This document shows positions 27,952 to 39,500 of a stretch of DNA of 64,000 bases, in pieces. Both the position numbers and the translations under genes were made by a program. The DNA comes from a bacterium (GTDB lineage: Bacteria > Sumerlaeota > Sumerlaeia > SLMS01 > JAHLLQ01), in contig JAHLLQ010000005.1 of NCBI GenBank assembly GCA_020444065.1, positions 1-64,000 of the forward strand, written 5' to 3'. The notes under the pieces are model-generated. The model had not been told where the DNA came from, searched no databases, and worked only from the letters and a program-made list of their open reading frames with translations. The first letter of the stretch is position 1, and every line of letters begins with the position of its first letter.

Positions 27952-30759
27952 ATGCATCTGCCTGTTTCCACATACCGCATTCAGTTTCATCCCGACTTCG
28001 CATTCGAGGATGCACAGAAGATCGTGCCGTACCTGGCGGAGTTGGGCGTGTCGGATCTTTACGCGTCGCCCATCTTCAAGGCGCGGTCGGGCAGCAGCCA
28101 CGGCTACGACGTTGTCGACATGGCGAAAATCAATCCCGAACTCGGCGGCGAAGAAGGCTTCGAGGAACTGAGCCGCGAGTTGCGCGCCCACGAGATGGCG
28201 TGGTTGCAGGACGTCGTGCCGAATCACATGGCGTTCGCGAAAGAAAACCTGATTCTGATGGATGTGCTGGAGAATGGGCCGAACTCGCGCTTCTATCAGT
28301 TCTTCGACATCGAATGGAATCATCCATACGAGAGCATTCGAGGGCGCGTGCTTGCGCCATTCCTGGGTGGTTTCTACGGCGATTGCCTGGAGAAGGGTGA
28401 GATTCAACTCAAGTACGATCGATGGGGATTCTCGGTCAATTACTACGACCTGAGATTCCCGCTTCGCCTGACGTCCTACCTCGACATCCTGACGTACAAC
28501 CAGGCGCGGCTGAAGCGTACGCTTGGCAGTCGTGATGCGGATTATTTGAAGTTCCTGGGCGTAACGTTTTTCATCAAGAACCTGCCTGCAGCAGGCGATG
28601 AGGAGCATGACGAGGAGCGCGGCGATCAGATCGCGTTTGTCAAACATCTGCTGTGGGAACTGTACAACGACAACAACGAGATCCGTCGTTTTATTGACGA
28701 GAATGTTGCCACTTTCAATGGCCGCCCCGGCGATCCAGAGAGCTTTCACTTTCTGGACGAAACGCTCAACAAGCAGCACTACCGCCTGGCATTCTGGAAG
28801 GTCGGAACGGAAGAACTGAATTTCCGGCGATTCTTTTCGATCAACGATCTGATCTCGCTTCGAATGGAAGACACTGAGGTCTTCGAGCGTACGCATCGAC
28901 TGATCTTCGATCTTGTGCGGCGCCAACGCATTCATGGCCTGCGCATCGATCACATCGATGGATTGTACGATCCGACGACGTACCTGGAACGACTGCGTGA
29001 CAAGACCGGCGCAACGTACCTGGTGGTGGAGAAGATCCTCGAACTGAAAGAGGAGTTGCCGCCGCAGTGGCCAATCCAGGGAACGACCGGCTACGAATTT
29101 CTGAACATGGTGAACGGGCTCTTCTGCGATTCGCAGAATGTGACCAAGCTGGATCGTATTTACAAACGCTTCGCCGATGTGAAGATCCCATACCAGGACC
29201 TGATTCAGGAGAAGAAACGACTGATTATCGGAAAGCACATGGCCGGCGATGTCGATAATCTGGCTCACTTGCTGAAGCGCATCTCCAGCCGCTATCGCGA
29301 CGGGAACGACCTGACGTTGTATGCGTTGCGGCGTGCGCTCGTCGAATTCCTGACGCAGTTCCCGCACTATCGGACGTACATCAGCCCCGACAACTTTACG
29401 CAGCAGGATGCAACCGTGTTAGAAGGCGTCTTCAACGTTTGCCGCGCCGAAGCACCCGTGCTCGTGCATGAATTCGAGTTTCTCGAAAAGTTCGTCCTCG
29501 CCGGCTACCACGGCACGATCAATCCGGAAGAGCGCGCGGATTGGATTCACTTCATCATGCGCGTTCAGCAGTTCACCGGGCCGCTGATGGCAAAGGGCAT
29601 CGAGGACACGGTCTTCTATATCTTCAATCGTCTCGTGTCGTTGAATGAAGTCGGAGCGAATCTGACGAAGTTTGGTTTCTCGCCGGAGGAGTTCCACGCG
29701 TTCAACATCAACCGGATGCAGCGTTGGACGAATTCGATGAGCACAACCTCGACGCACGATACGAAACGCGGCGAGGATGTGCGCGCGCGTATCAATGTGC
29801 TGTCGGAGATTCCGGAAGAGTGGGATGCGCAACTTAAGAGGTGGCGACGTTCGAACCAGAAACACAAGCCGAAGAAGAAGAGTCGACTTATCCCGAGCCC
29901 GAACGACGAGTACTTCCTATACCAGACGCTGCTTGGCGTCCTGCCACCGGGCGCGGAGCCGGATGAAGATTTCGTCGAGCGCGTTCGCGACTACGCCATC
30001 AAGTCCGTTCGCGAGGCCAAGGAACACACCGCATGGCTGCGGCCGGACGATGACTACGAGCAGGCCTACTCCTCATTCATCCAGAAGATTCTCGAGCCAC
30101 GGAAGAACAACTCGTTCCTGAAGAGTTTCATGCCGTTTGCCCGCAAGGTCCAGTTCTACGGCGCGCTGAATTCGCTGTCGCAGACCTTGCTGAAGATCGC
30201 GAGTCCCGGTGTTCCGGACTTCTATCAGGGCTCGGAACTGTGGGACCTGAATCTGGTCGATCCGGACAATCGCCGGCCGGTGGACTTTGAAGTTCGCCAG
30301 GCGATGCTAAAGGATATCGTGCGCAAGTCCGCCACGAAGTGCGGCAAGTTCGCGCGCGAGTTGATGGACTCGTACGCTGATGGGCGCGTGAAGATGTTCG
30401 TCACACACCGTGCCTTGAAGGCGCGTTCGGAGAATGCGGAACTCTTCCAACGCGGGCGGTACATGCCGTGTCGCCTGAGCGGCGAGCAACGCAACCGCCT
30501 CGTTGTCTTCACGCGCGAGTTGGAAGGCGTAACGATGCTGGTCATCGCGCCGCGCTTCTTCACGCAGATCGTGGATGAAGGTCAGGCACCGGTTGGCGAA
30601 GCCGTTTGGCAGAATACAATGATTGCGTTACCAGATGGCGCTCCGAAGCGATGGCGCGACGCGATGACCAGCGCGGACATCAAGGTCGAGGGCAAGCTGC
30701 CGGTCGGGCAGGCGCTGGAGAACTTCCCCGTCGCGCTGCTGATCGGCGAATCGATCTAG
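27952..30759 (+). CDS. treY: Malto-oligosyltrehalose synthase
   Basis: TreY turns the reducing-end alpha-1,4 bond of a maltodextrin into an alpha,alpha-1,1 bond. The 935-aa product begins with the family-typical STYRIQFHPDFAFEDAQ and SPIFKARSGSSHGYDVVD. GH13 residues are present: the nucleophile Asp in IHGLRIDHIDGLYDP, the Glu in YLVVEKILELKEELP and the Asp in TTSTHDTKRGEDVRAR. It follows treZ by 50 bp on the same strand, so the two should be one transcript. Its TAG stop overlaps the rsgA stop on the other strand by 3 bases. Confidence 0.96.
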   Translation: MHLPVSTYRIQFHPDFAFEDAQKIVPYLAELGVSDLYASPIFKARSGSSHGYDVVDMAKINPELGGEEGFEELSRELRAHEMAWLQDVVPNHMAFAKENLILMDVLENGPNSRFYQFFDIEWNHPYESIRGRVLAPFLGGFYGDCLEKGEIQLKYDRWGFSVNYYDLRFPLRLTSYLDILTYNQARLKRTLGSRDADYLKFLGVTFFIKNLPAAGDEEHDEERGDQIAFVKHLLWELYNDNNEIRRFIDENVATFNGRPGDPESFHFLDETLNKQHYRLAFWKVGTEELNFRRFFSINDLISLRMEDTEVFERTHRLIFDLVRRQRIHGLRIDHIDGLYDPTTYLERLRDKTGATYLVVEKILELKEELPPQWPIQGTTGYEFLNMVNGLFCDSQNVTKLDRIYKRFADVKIPYQDLIQEKKRLIIGKHMAGDVDNLAHLLKRISSRYRDGNDLTLYALRRALVEFLTQFPHYRTYISPDNFTQQDATVLEGVFNVCRAEAPVLVHEFEFLEKFVLAGYHGTINPEERADWIHFIMRVQQFTGPLMAKGIEDTVFYIFNRLVSLNEVGANLTKFGFSPEEFHAFNINRMQRWTNSMSTTSTHDTKRGEDVRARINVLSEIPEEWDAQLKRWRRSNQKHKPKKKSRLIPSPNDEYFLYQTLLGVLPPGAEPDEDFVERVRDYAIKSVREAKEHTAWLRPDDDYEQAYSSFIQKILEPRKNNSFLKSFMPFARKVQFYGALNSLSQTLLKIASPGVPDFYQGSELWDLNLVDPDNRRPVDFEVRQAMLKDIVRKSATKCGKFARELMDSYADGRVKMFVTHRALKARSENAELFQRGRYMPCRLSGEQRNRLVVFTRELEGVTMLVIAPRFFTQIVDEGQAPVGEAVWQNTMIALPDGAPKRWRDAMTSADIKVEGKLPVGQALENFPVALLIGESI

Positions 30760-31808
30760 CGCCGCCGCTTGCCACCGGTCTTGCGAATCTCGCGGCGCAT
30801 TTCGGTGATCTGTGCCTGGCGTTTGGCAACATTCTCCAACTCGTCGCGCAACTGTCGATAGCTGTGCAGTCGCGCCGGATCCAGGCGGCCTTCTTCAATT
30901 GCCAATCGCACGGCGCAGCCCGGTTCGGACTCGTGATCGCAGTTGCGGAACTGGCATTGCTCCGCCAGCTCAACGATCTCGGGGAATACTTCATCGAGCC
31001 CCATGTCTTCCGTGACCCAGAGCTGGACCTCGCGCAGGCCCGGGGAATCGATCAAGACGCCGCCTTCTGGAAACAGTATCATCTCACGCTGCGTGGTCGT
31101 GTGACGGCCTCGGCCGTCGGCCTCGCGCACTTCCGCCACGCGCTGATGTTCCGAGCCGATCAGTCGGTTGATGATCGTGGACTTTCCCGCGCCGCTGGAG
31201 CCGACGAAGATCGCCGTCTCGCCCTGGCCGAGGTACTGGCGCAGATCGAGGATGCCGCGTCCTTCCGTGGCGGAGGTCACGTGGATCGGCGCATCCGGGG
31301 CGGCCGATTTCGCTTCCATCCCTTCGGCTTCGAGACGCTCTTCGTTAACAAGATCCGCCTTGTTGAGCACCACGACCGGGCGCGCGCCGCACTCCTCAAC
31401 CAACACGAGGTAGCGTTCCAGGCGCCGGAGATTATAGTCCTCCGTCAGTCCCATCACGATGAAGACCGTGGTGACGTTTGCGGCCAGCATCTGCTCGCGT
31501 GTGCGAACGCCTGCAACCTTACGTGACAGGCGCGTGCGGCGGGGGAGGACTTCCTGGATGCGAAAAATGGGGTCGTGTTCGCGGCGGGAGAGCGCTACCC
31601 AGTCGCCAACGACCGGGAGTTCCGCGAGCGATTCCGCCGTGTGGCGCAGGTAACCCTTGATGCGCCCGACGACGTGTCCTTCTTCGGTCAGCACATCGTA
31701 CTGACCTTTGTGACGTACTGCAATGCGGCCGGGCAGGTGCCCCTTCGCCTGATGCGGTGCAAAGGCTTCCGCCCAGCCGTCATCCCAACCGAGTTCAATC
31801 AGATTCAC
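30756..31808 (-). CDS. rsgA: Ribosome small subunit-dependent GTPase A
   Basis: RsgA is the circularly permuted GTPase that helps mature the 30S subunit. The 350-aa product shows an N-terminal OB fold (VVGDWVALSRREHDP), the permuted order G4 (VVLNKADLV), G1 (GSSGAGKSTIINRL), G3 (LIDSPGLREVQLW), and the C-terminal zinc knuckle CQFRNCDHESEPGC. The C-terminal helix is basic (RRRSF-like, ending KTGGKRRR), typical for RNA contact. It lies 63 bp downstream of the epimerase gene. The call is firm. Confidence 0.95.
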   Translation of the reverse strand: MNLIELGWDDGWAEAFAPHQAKGHLPGRIAVRHKGQYDVLTEEGHVVGRIKGYLRHTAESLAELPVVGDWVALSRREHDPIFRIQEVLPRRTRLSRKVAGVRTREQMLAANVTTVFIVMGLTEDYNLRRLERYLVLVEECGARPVVVLNKADLVNEERLEAEGMEAKSAAPDAPIHVTSATEGRGILDLRQYLGQGETAIFVGSSGAGKSTIINRLIGSEHQRVAEVREADGRGRHTTTQREMILFPEGGVLIDSPGLREVQLWVTEDMGLDEVFPEIVELAEQCQFRNCDHESEPGCAVRLAIEEGRLDPARLHSYRQLRDELENVAKRQAQITEMRREIRKTGGKRRR

Positions 31809-31871
31809 TGCCGTCTCCTGTGACGCGGGCCGCGCCGGGACCGGCAGAATTTCGCCAGAACCTTGCGGCCA

Positions 31872-32306
31872 TCAATGAGCGTAGGGCGGTTCCTGCGGCG
31901 AACCGGCCGGCCTTTCCACCAGTTCCGTCAGCACCCCGCCCATATCTTTCGGGTGCATGAAGCAAACGAGACTTCCTGCGTGGCCGTGGCGCGGCGCCTC
32001 GGAGAGCGCGCGACGCCCCTGGGACTTCAGCGCGTCCATCGCTGCCGCCACATCGTCCACGCGATAGGCGACATGATGCATTCCGTAGCCGCGCTTCTCG
32101 ATGAACTTGCCGACGGGCGAATCGGGGCCCGTTGCCTGCAGCAGTTCCAGGCATGTCTCGCCGCACTGGATCATCACGACCTTGACGCCTTGCTCCTTCA
32201 CTTCCTCGATCGGCCCGACATTGGTCAGTCCGCATCCCTTGTAGGATTCGATCGCGGCGTCCAGGTCCTCGACGGCAATTCCAATATGGTCCACAAACTT
32301 CAGCAT
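31872..32306 (-). CDS. mce: Methylmalonyl-CoA epimerase (VOC family)
   Basis: It interconverts (R)- and (S)-methylmalonyl-CoA in propionate metabolism. ATG at 32304-32306 has GGAGGA 5 nt upstream on the minus strand; longer frames upstream are not coding-like. The 144-aa product has the paired beta-alpha-beta-beta-beta motifs with metal ligands in KFVDHIGIAVEDLDAA (His), GYGMHHVAYRVDD (His) and GVLTELVERP (Glu), and the family-typical CLELLQATGPDSPVGKF. No mutase gene is in the window. Another VOC enzyme is possible but less likely given the match. Confidence 0.9.
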   Translation of the reverse strand: MLKFVDHIGIAVEDLDAAIESYKGCGLTNVGPIEEVKEQGVKVVMIQCGETCLELLQATGPDSPVGKFIEKRGYGMHHVAYRVDDVAAAMDALKSQGRRALSEAPRHGHAGSLVCFMHPKDMGGVLTELVERPAGSPQEPPYAH

Positions 32307-32451
32307 AACATCCTCCGGGAATATGCTCACTCCGGCGGAACTCTGCCGCCGTCGGCGCGGGCGTGGCAATGGCAAACGCGACTGAATATCCTTGGCGATG
32401 GGCCATAACGAGTATAGGGTCCCTGCAGTGGCCGACCAAAAGGAAACCGCA

Positions 32452-32823
32452 ATGGAACACACAATCCGCCCCGAAGACGTCACCCCCGAGGATGAGCAGC
32501 GCGTTCACGATCGGCTGGACGAGAAAATGGCGAGCGCCGGCGAGGCCATCGGCGGCAGCGTCGGGCGGCTGCTGTCCAACGTGAAGTTGCTCTACGCGAT
32601 GCTGCGGGATAAGGGCTTCACGATCGACTGGACGTACAAGGCGAAGATCATCGCGGCGCTGCTGTACTTCATCGCGCCGATCGACATCATTCCCGATTTC
32701 ATCCCGGGATTGGGCTACATCGATGACGCCGTCGTGATCGGTTACACGATCAAGGCGCTCAAGGACTTGATCGAGGCCTACAAAGTCTATCGCGGCGAGC
32801 CGAAGATTAGTCAGAAGAACTGA
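32452..32823 (+). CDS. DUF1232 (YkvA-type) small membrane protein
   Basis: ATG at 32452 follows AAAAGGAAA. The 123-aa product has an acidic N-terminal third and then the DUF1232 signature FIAPIDIIPDFIPGLGYIDD (about residues 75-95), flanked by hydrophobic stretches. The biochemical role of DUF1232 is not established. The gene is convergent with the moxR gene, only 14 bp between stops. Family call is confident. Confidence 0.88.
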   Translation: MEHTIRPEDVTPEDEQRVHDRLDEKMASAGEAIGGSVGRLLSNVKLLYAMLRDKGFTIDWTYKAKIIAALLYFIAPIDIIPDFIPGLGYIDDAVVIGYTIKALKDLIEAYKVYRGEPKISQKN

Positions 32824-32837
32824 TCCATACTCAGCGA

Positions 32838-33791
32838 CTATTTAAACCGTCCCACCGGCACTTCGACGTGATCGAGGATTTCGTTGACGATCTGTTCCGG
32901 CTGCGTCCCGCCCAGGCGGCTTTGCGGCTTCAGCAGCAGTCGGTGGCAGAGGACGATCGGCGCCATCTGCTTCACCAGATCCGGCGTGACAAATGCCGCG
33001 CCATCGATCCACGCGCGGGCCTGGCACAGGCGGTAGAGCGCGATCGATGCACGTGCGCTGGCGCCGAGGATTAGATCGCGGTGCTCGCGCGTTTCCGCAA
33101 CGAGTCGCACGATGTAATCGCTCACGTTTGGCTCGACGGCGATGTCCTCGCGCAGCTTCTGCTGCTCGGCGACGATCTCGTCGATTGTTGCGACGGACTC
33201 GATCGACTCGAGAGGATGGGCGAGGCGCTGGTGCTCGACGATGCGGCGCTCCTCCGCGACAGATGCGTAGCCCAGCGACAGGCGCACAAGAAAGCGATCC
33301 AACTGCGCCTCCGGCAGATCGTATACGCCGTGGTGTTCGACGGGGTTCTGCGTCGCGATGACGAAGAACGGTTCCGGCAGTTTGTATGTCGCTCCATCGA
33401 CGCTGACGGTGCGCTCCTCCATGGCCTCCAGCAGCGCGGATTGCGTGCGCGGCGTCGCGCGATTGAGTTCATCCGCCAGGAGAACGCTGCTGAACAGAGG
33501 GCCCTCGCGGAACTCAAACTCGCCGGCTTTCTGATTGTAGATGGAAACGCCCGTCAGGTCCGACGGAAGCAGATCTGGTGTGAACTGCACGCGTCGGAAT
33601 CCGGCGTCCAGCGAACGCGCCAACGCGCGTGCCAGCATCGTTTTCCCCGTGCCGGGAACGTCCTCGACGAGAACATGCCCGTTCGCGAGCAATGCGGAAA
33701 TCGTCTGCACGATCGTCTCGCGTTTGCCGACGATCACCTTCTCGATGTTGTCGACCAGGCGTTGGGCAGCAGTTGCTTTTTCTTCGGCCAT
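32838..33791 (-). CDS. MoxR-family AAA+ ATPase
   Basis: The 317-aa product has the MoxR core: Walker A EDVPGTGKTMLARALARS, then LPSDLTGVSIYN, Walker B plus sensor VLLADELNRATPRTQSALLEAM, and FVIATQNPVEHHGVYDLPEAQ. MoxR ATPases are chaperones usually coded beside DUF58 and von Willebrand A proteins; here neither is present, and the gene sits downstream of ligA and nth instead (18 bp from nth). It is likely the last gene of that cluster. Its client is unknown. Confidence 0.93.
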   Translation of the reverse strand: MAEEKATAAQRLVDNIEKVIVGKRETIVQTISALLANGHVLVEDVPGTGKTMLARALARSLDAGFRRVQFTPDLLPSDLTGVSIYNQKAGEFEFREGPLFSSVLLADELNRATPRTQSALLEAMEERTVSVDGATYKLPEPFFVIATQNPVEHHGVYDLPEAQLDRFLVRLSLGYASVAEERRIVEHQRLAHPLESIESVATIDEIVAEQQKLREDIAVEPNVSDYIVRLVAETREHRDLILGASARASIALYRLCQARAWIDGAAFVTPDLVKQMAPIVLCHRLLLKPQSRLGGTQPEQIVNEILDHVEVPVGRFK

Positions 33792-33809
33792 GGGGCGTTC
33801 CTTCGTTCG

Positions 33810-34559
33810 TCAAATCTCCGACTTAAATGCGCTGGGGCAGAGCGTCTGCAGCGCGCAACTCGCGCAATCGGGCTTGCGTGCTTTGCATGTCTTGCGTCCG
33901 TGCAAGATGACGGAGTGACAGAAATGCGACCATTCATCCGGCGGAAGAAGATTCGCGATCTCCGCTTCGATCTTCTCCGGGTCCGATTGCTTTGTCAGGC
34001 CAAGGCGATTCGTGATTCGTTTGAAGTGCGTGTCGACCGTGAGACCGGGATAGTCAAACGCGTTGCAGCGCACAACGTTCGCTGTCTTTCGAGCGACGCC
34101 GCGCAGCGACAGCAATTCATCCATGTCTTCCGGAACTTGGTCGGCAAAGCGTTCATGAATGTCCGCGCAAGCCGCGCGAATGGCCTTCGCTTTGTTGTTG
34201 AAGAACCCCGTGGAGTGAATGTCCTTCTCCAACTCGCCTGGAGGGGCGCTCGCGAAGTCCAGTGCCGTGGGATACTTCTTGAAGAGCGCCGGCGTAACCA
34301 TGTTGACGCGTTCATCGGTGCACTGTGCGGAAAGGATCGTCGCCACGAGCAATTGCAGCGGCGTCTTGTAGTGCAGCGCGCACCCGGCCTCTGGGAATTC
34401 GCCACGCAGAACTTCCGCCATCTTGAGCGCTTCGGCCGACTTCTTCGCATTCTTTCGCAGTTTGCCGATGCGGTCCTTCAGGCCTTCGTCCACTTTGTCC
34501 CACAACGAGCTTTGCGTGTGGTAGTCGGCGTAGTTGGGTTTCTTCGGTTTTGCAGCCAT
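33810..34559 (-). CDS. nth: Endonuclease III (DNA glycosylase/AP lyase)
   Basis: It removes oxidised pyrimidines from DNA. The 249-aa product keeps the helix-hairpin-helix with catalytic Lys158 in LRGVARKTANVV and Asp176 in TVDTHFKRITNRLGL, and the 4Fe-4S ligands in CKARKPDCASCALQTLC (Cys-x6-Cys-x2-Cys-x5-Cys). Oddities: the usual Gly-Val-Gly of the hairpin is Gly-Val-Ala, and there is a basic N-terminal extension of about 35 residues compared with E. coli Nth. It begins 8 bp after the ligA stop, so ligA-nth are cotranscribed repair genes. Confidence 0.95.
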   Translation of the reverse strand: MAAKPKKPNYADYHTQSSLWDKVDEGLKDRIGKLRKNAKKSAEALKMAEVLRGEFPEAGCALHYKTPLQLLVATILSAQCTDERVNMVTPALFKKYPTALDFASAPPGELEKDIHSTGFFNNKAKAIRAACADIHERFADQVPEDMDELLSLRGVARKTANVVRCNAFDYPGLTVDTHFKRITNRLGLTKQSDPEKIEAEIANLLPPDEWSHFCHSVILHGRKTCKARKPDCASCALQTLCPSAFKSEI

Positions 34560-34567
34560 CGTCTCGA

Positions 34568-36787
<2,220 letters not shown>

Positions 36788-36861
36788 TTACCACCCGCGA
36801 ACCCGCCACCCCCGACGCCCATCGCCCTTGACCGGCACCGGGCACGGGGGGACAAAGGGGG

Positions 36862-38637
36862 ATGAACCTTGTGGAAGGCCGCTCGCCCATGACTGCTCCC
36901 GCTCCCAGCTCTGATTTTGCTCCGCCGCCAGCGCGATGGACGTTGCGTTCCGTGGACGAGGCGCTGGGTGAGCGAATCGCGGCGTCGTTGCAGATCCACC
37001 CGGCCGTCGGGCGCCTGATGGCCGCGCGCGGATGGAGCGACCTGAATGCGGCGGCCGATTTCCTGAGCCCCCGCCTGCGCAGCCTGCGCGATCCGTTTGA
37101 ACTCAACGACATGCAACCGGCCGTCGAGCGGGCCCTCGCGGCGATCGAATCGGGACAGAAGATTGCCGTCTTCGGCGACTACGACGTCGACGGCATCTCG
37201 TCGACGGCGCTGATGATTCTGGCGCTGCAGCATTTGGGCGCGTCGCCGTCGTACTTCATCCCGCATCGCATACACGACGGCTACGGCATGAGCGCCCGGC
37301 GCGTGGAAGAATTGGCGGCGGAGGGCGCGAAGCTGCTGATCACGGTGGATTGCGGCGTCAGTTGCGCGGCGGAAATCGCCATTGCGCGTCGCCTCGGCAT
37401 GGACGTGATCGTGACGGACCACCACCTTGCGGAGGGTGAACTGCCGGACGCCCACGCGATCGTGAATCCGAACCTCCCGGAGTCGTACTACGCGGGCGCG
37501 CGCTTGTCCGGAGTCGGCGTGGCGTTCAAGTTCGCCCACGCGCTTCTGAAGGCCGCCGGCCGTCCGCCGGAGGAGTCGCGGGATTTCCTTCGCAGCCTGA
37601 TGGACCTCGTGGCGCTGGGGACGATCGCCGATGTGGTGCCCCTGGCGGGGGAGAACCGCGTGCTGGCGTACTTCGGGCTCCAGGTACTGCAGGACAGCGA
37701 GCGTCCGGGAATCCAGGCGCTGCTGGGTGTGGCGGGCCTGCGGGGCAAGGAACTGCGGGCCGAGCACGTCGGGTTCATGCTGGGGCCGCGCATCAATGCC
37801 GCCGGCCGCACAGACCACGCCGTGACAGCGCTGGAACTCCTGCTGACCACGAATTCCTCGCGCGCCACAGAGATTGCCAACCACCTGGACATGCTGAATC
37901 GCCGTCGCCGCGAAGAGGAGAACTCGATCCTCGATCATTGTCTCGCGGCTGCCGACCAGCAAATGGCGACCGGCGACGATTCGCTGCTGGTCGTCGGTGG
38001 CGAAGACTACCACCTCGGGATCGTCGGAATTGTGGCGGCGCGCCTGACCGAGCGCTTCCACCGACCTGCAATCGTGCTGCGCATGGAGGAAGAGCTGGCC
38101 CGCGGCAGCGCGCGGTCCATCAACGGCTTCGACATTCACGAAGCGCTCTGTTCCTGCCACGACCTGCTGACCCAGTACGGCGGCCACGCGGCGGCGGCAG
38201 GTGTGCAATTGCAATCCGCGCGCGTTCCCAAGTTCCGCGGCGCAATCAATGAGTTCGCCCGTGGCGTCTTTGCCGAACGCGATCTGACGCCCGAACTGGC
38301 GATCGACCTGGAACTGGAGCCCGGCGAGCTGACCTGGGATCTCCATCGCGATCTGCAGAAGCTCCAGCCCTTCGGCGAGGACAATCCATCGCCCCTGTTC
38401 CTGATGCGCGGCGTGCAGAACCAGTACCCGCCGCGGATCGTCGGGTCGAATCACCTGAAGCTGAACGTTCGCCTCGGCGATCGTTCGATGGCGGCGATTG
38501 GGTTTGGCTTGGCGCGGTACATGGAGATGTGCAACTCCGGCCAGCCGTATGACGTTGTCTTCCGGCCGACGGAGAATCACTTCCGCGGCCAAACGAATCT
38601 GGAAATGCACCTCGTCGATCTGCGAGCCAGCGCATGA
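36862..38637 (+). CDS. recJ: Single-stranded-DNA-specific 5'-3' exonuclease
   Basis: RecJ is a DHH-family nuclease of recombination and mismatch repair. The product (591 aa from ATG 36862, or 582 aa from ATG 36889, each with a purine-rich site upstream) has the DHH motifs FGDYDVDGISSTAL, VDCGVSCAAE, TDHHLAEGELPDAHAI and the DHHA1 glycine motif YGGHAAAAGVQL, followed by an OB-type C-terminal domain (FLMRGVQNQYPPRIVG). Its stop overlaps the next start in an ATGA, so the two are translationally coupled. Confidence 0.95.
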   Translation: MNLVEGRSPMTAPAPSSDFAPPPARWTLRSVDEALGERIAASLQIHPAVGRLMAARGWSDLNAAADFLSPRLRSLRDPFELNDMQPAVERALAAIESGQKIAVFGDYDVDGISSTALMILALQHLGASPSYFIPHRIHDGYGMSARRVEELAAEGAKLLITVDCGVSCAAEIAIARRLGMDVIVTDHHLAEGELPDAHAIVNPNLPESYYAGARLSGVGVAFKFAHALLKAAGRPPEESRDFLRSLMDLVALGTIADVVPLAGENRVLAYFGLQVLQDSERPGIQALLGVAGLRGKELRAEHVGFMLGPRINAAGRTDHAVTALELLLTTNSSRATEIANHLDMLNRRRREEENSILDHCLAAADQQMATGDDSLLVVGGEDYHLGIVGIVAARLTERFHRPAIVLRMEEELARGSARSINGFDIHEALCSCHDLLTQYGGHAAAAGVQLQSARVPKFRGAINEFARGVFAERDLTPELAIDLELEPGELTWDLHRDLQKLQPFGEDNPSPLFLMRGVQNQYPPRIVGSNHLKLNVRLGDRSMAAIGFGLARYMEMCNSGQPYDVVFRPTENHFRGQTNLEMHLVDLRASA

Positions 38638-39500
38638 CCGATCAGATCACCATGTTTCGCCTGGCCCTGATCCAGGCGCGGAATCACCCATGCGCGGAGC
38701 ACCTGGCCGAGGTCGGGCGATGTGCCGAGCCGTTGAGCGCGCGGACCGATCGGATGCGCGATGTCCGCCGCGTGGGGCGTGCGCCGATCGTCACCTTTCA
38801 CGAATTCATGCAGGGCGTTCGCCGCGTGTTCGGAACGCATTGGCCGCTGGCCGACCCGTCCCAGGGCGAACCGTGGTCGGCAGACGAGGTGCAGGATATG
38901 TGGACGCAGATCGTGCTGGCCGCCATGCTGAGCGGCCCGGCAACCGTCGCGTTCCTGGCCGATGGATGGCTGGACGCCATCGTGCCGATCTTCGATGCCG
39001 GGCCGGAGCAGTTCGCCGGGCGCCGGCGCTACGGGATGGTTGTGCCGTCGCAGCGCCTCTGTCACCTGCTGGCAACGCCGCTGATCCTGCCGGAGAATGC
39101 GGCGGAACTGCTCGGAGACGACGGATTGGCGGGAATGAGCGAATCGATCGCCTGGGAGCCAGGCACCGTCGCACTGCCCAAGACGTTGGCCGGCATGATC
39201 GCGGTCATGATGGCGACCTTGCCGGAAGATTCGAGCACAGATCGAGTCGACGCCTTGCTGGCGGACTTGCTGGACGCCAATGGGATTTCCGACCATCCCC
39301 GCATGGCGGCGTTCTTCGTCGACATGACCGGCGCGGGGCCCGATCGCGCGCTCCGCTTTGCCGAGTGGCTCCATCTGCGGCTTCCGGCTATCGATGCTGC
39401 CCCGGCTGAGTCCATCGACCACCACGAAGCGGCCGTCGACCGCGAGCAAGCGCTCTGTCGGCTGTTGTCAGCGGCGGAGCAAGCTTCCCTCAGTGCCTAA
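38634..39500 (+). CDS. Unknown protein translationally coupled to recJ
   Basis: A 288-aa product with no signal peptide and no recognised motif. It is Ala-, Leu- and Met-rich and mostly helical in look. Segments of note are APIVTFHEFMQGVRRVFG (about 45-62), YGMVVPSQRLCHLLATPLI (about 137-155) and RMAAFFVDMTGAGPDRALRF (about 222-241). The ATGA overlap with recJ suggests a functional link or simply shared expression. Its TAA stop overlaps the convergent oxidoreductase stop. I cannot name a function. Confidence 0.7.
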   Translation: MTDQITMFRLALIQARNHPCAEHLAEVGRCAEPLSARTDRMRDVRRVGRAPIVTFHEFMQGVRRVFGTHWPLADPSQGEPWSADEVQDMWTQIVLAAMLSGPATVAFLADGWLDAIVPIFDAGPEQFAGRRRYGMVVPSQRLCHLLATPLILPENAAELLGDDGLAGMSESIAWEPGTVALPKTLAGMIAVMMATLPEDSSTDRVDALLADLLDANGISDHPRMAAFFVDMTGAGPDRALRFAEWLHLRLPAIDAAPAESIDHHEAAVDREQALCRLLSAAEQASLSA

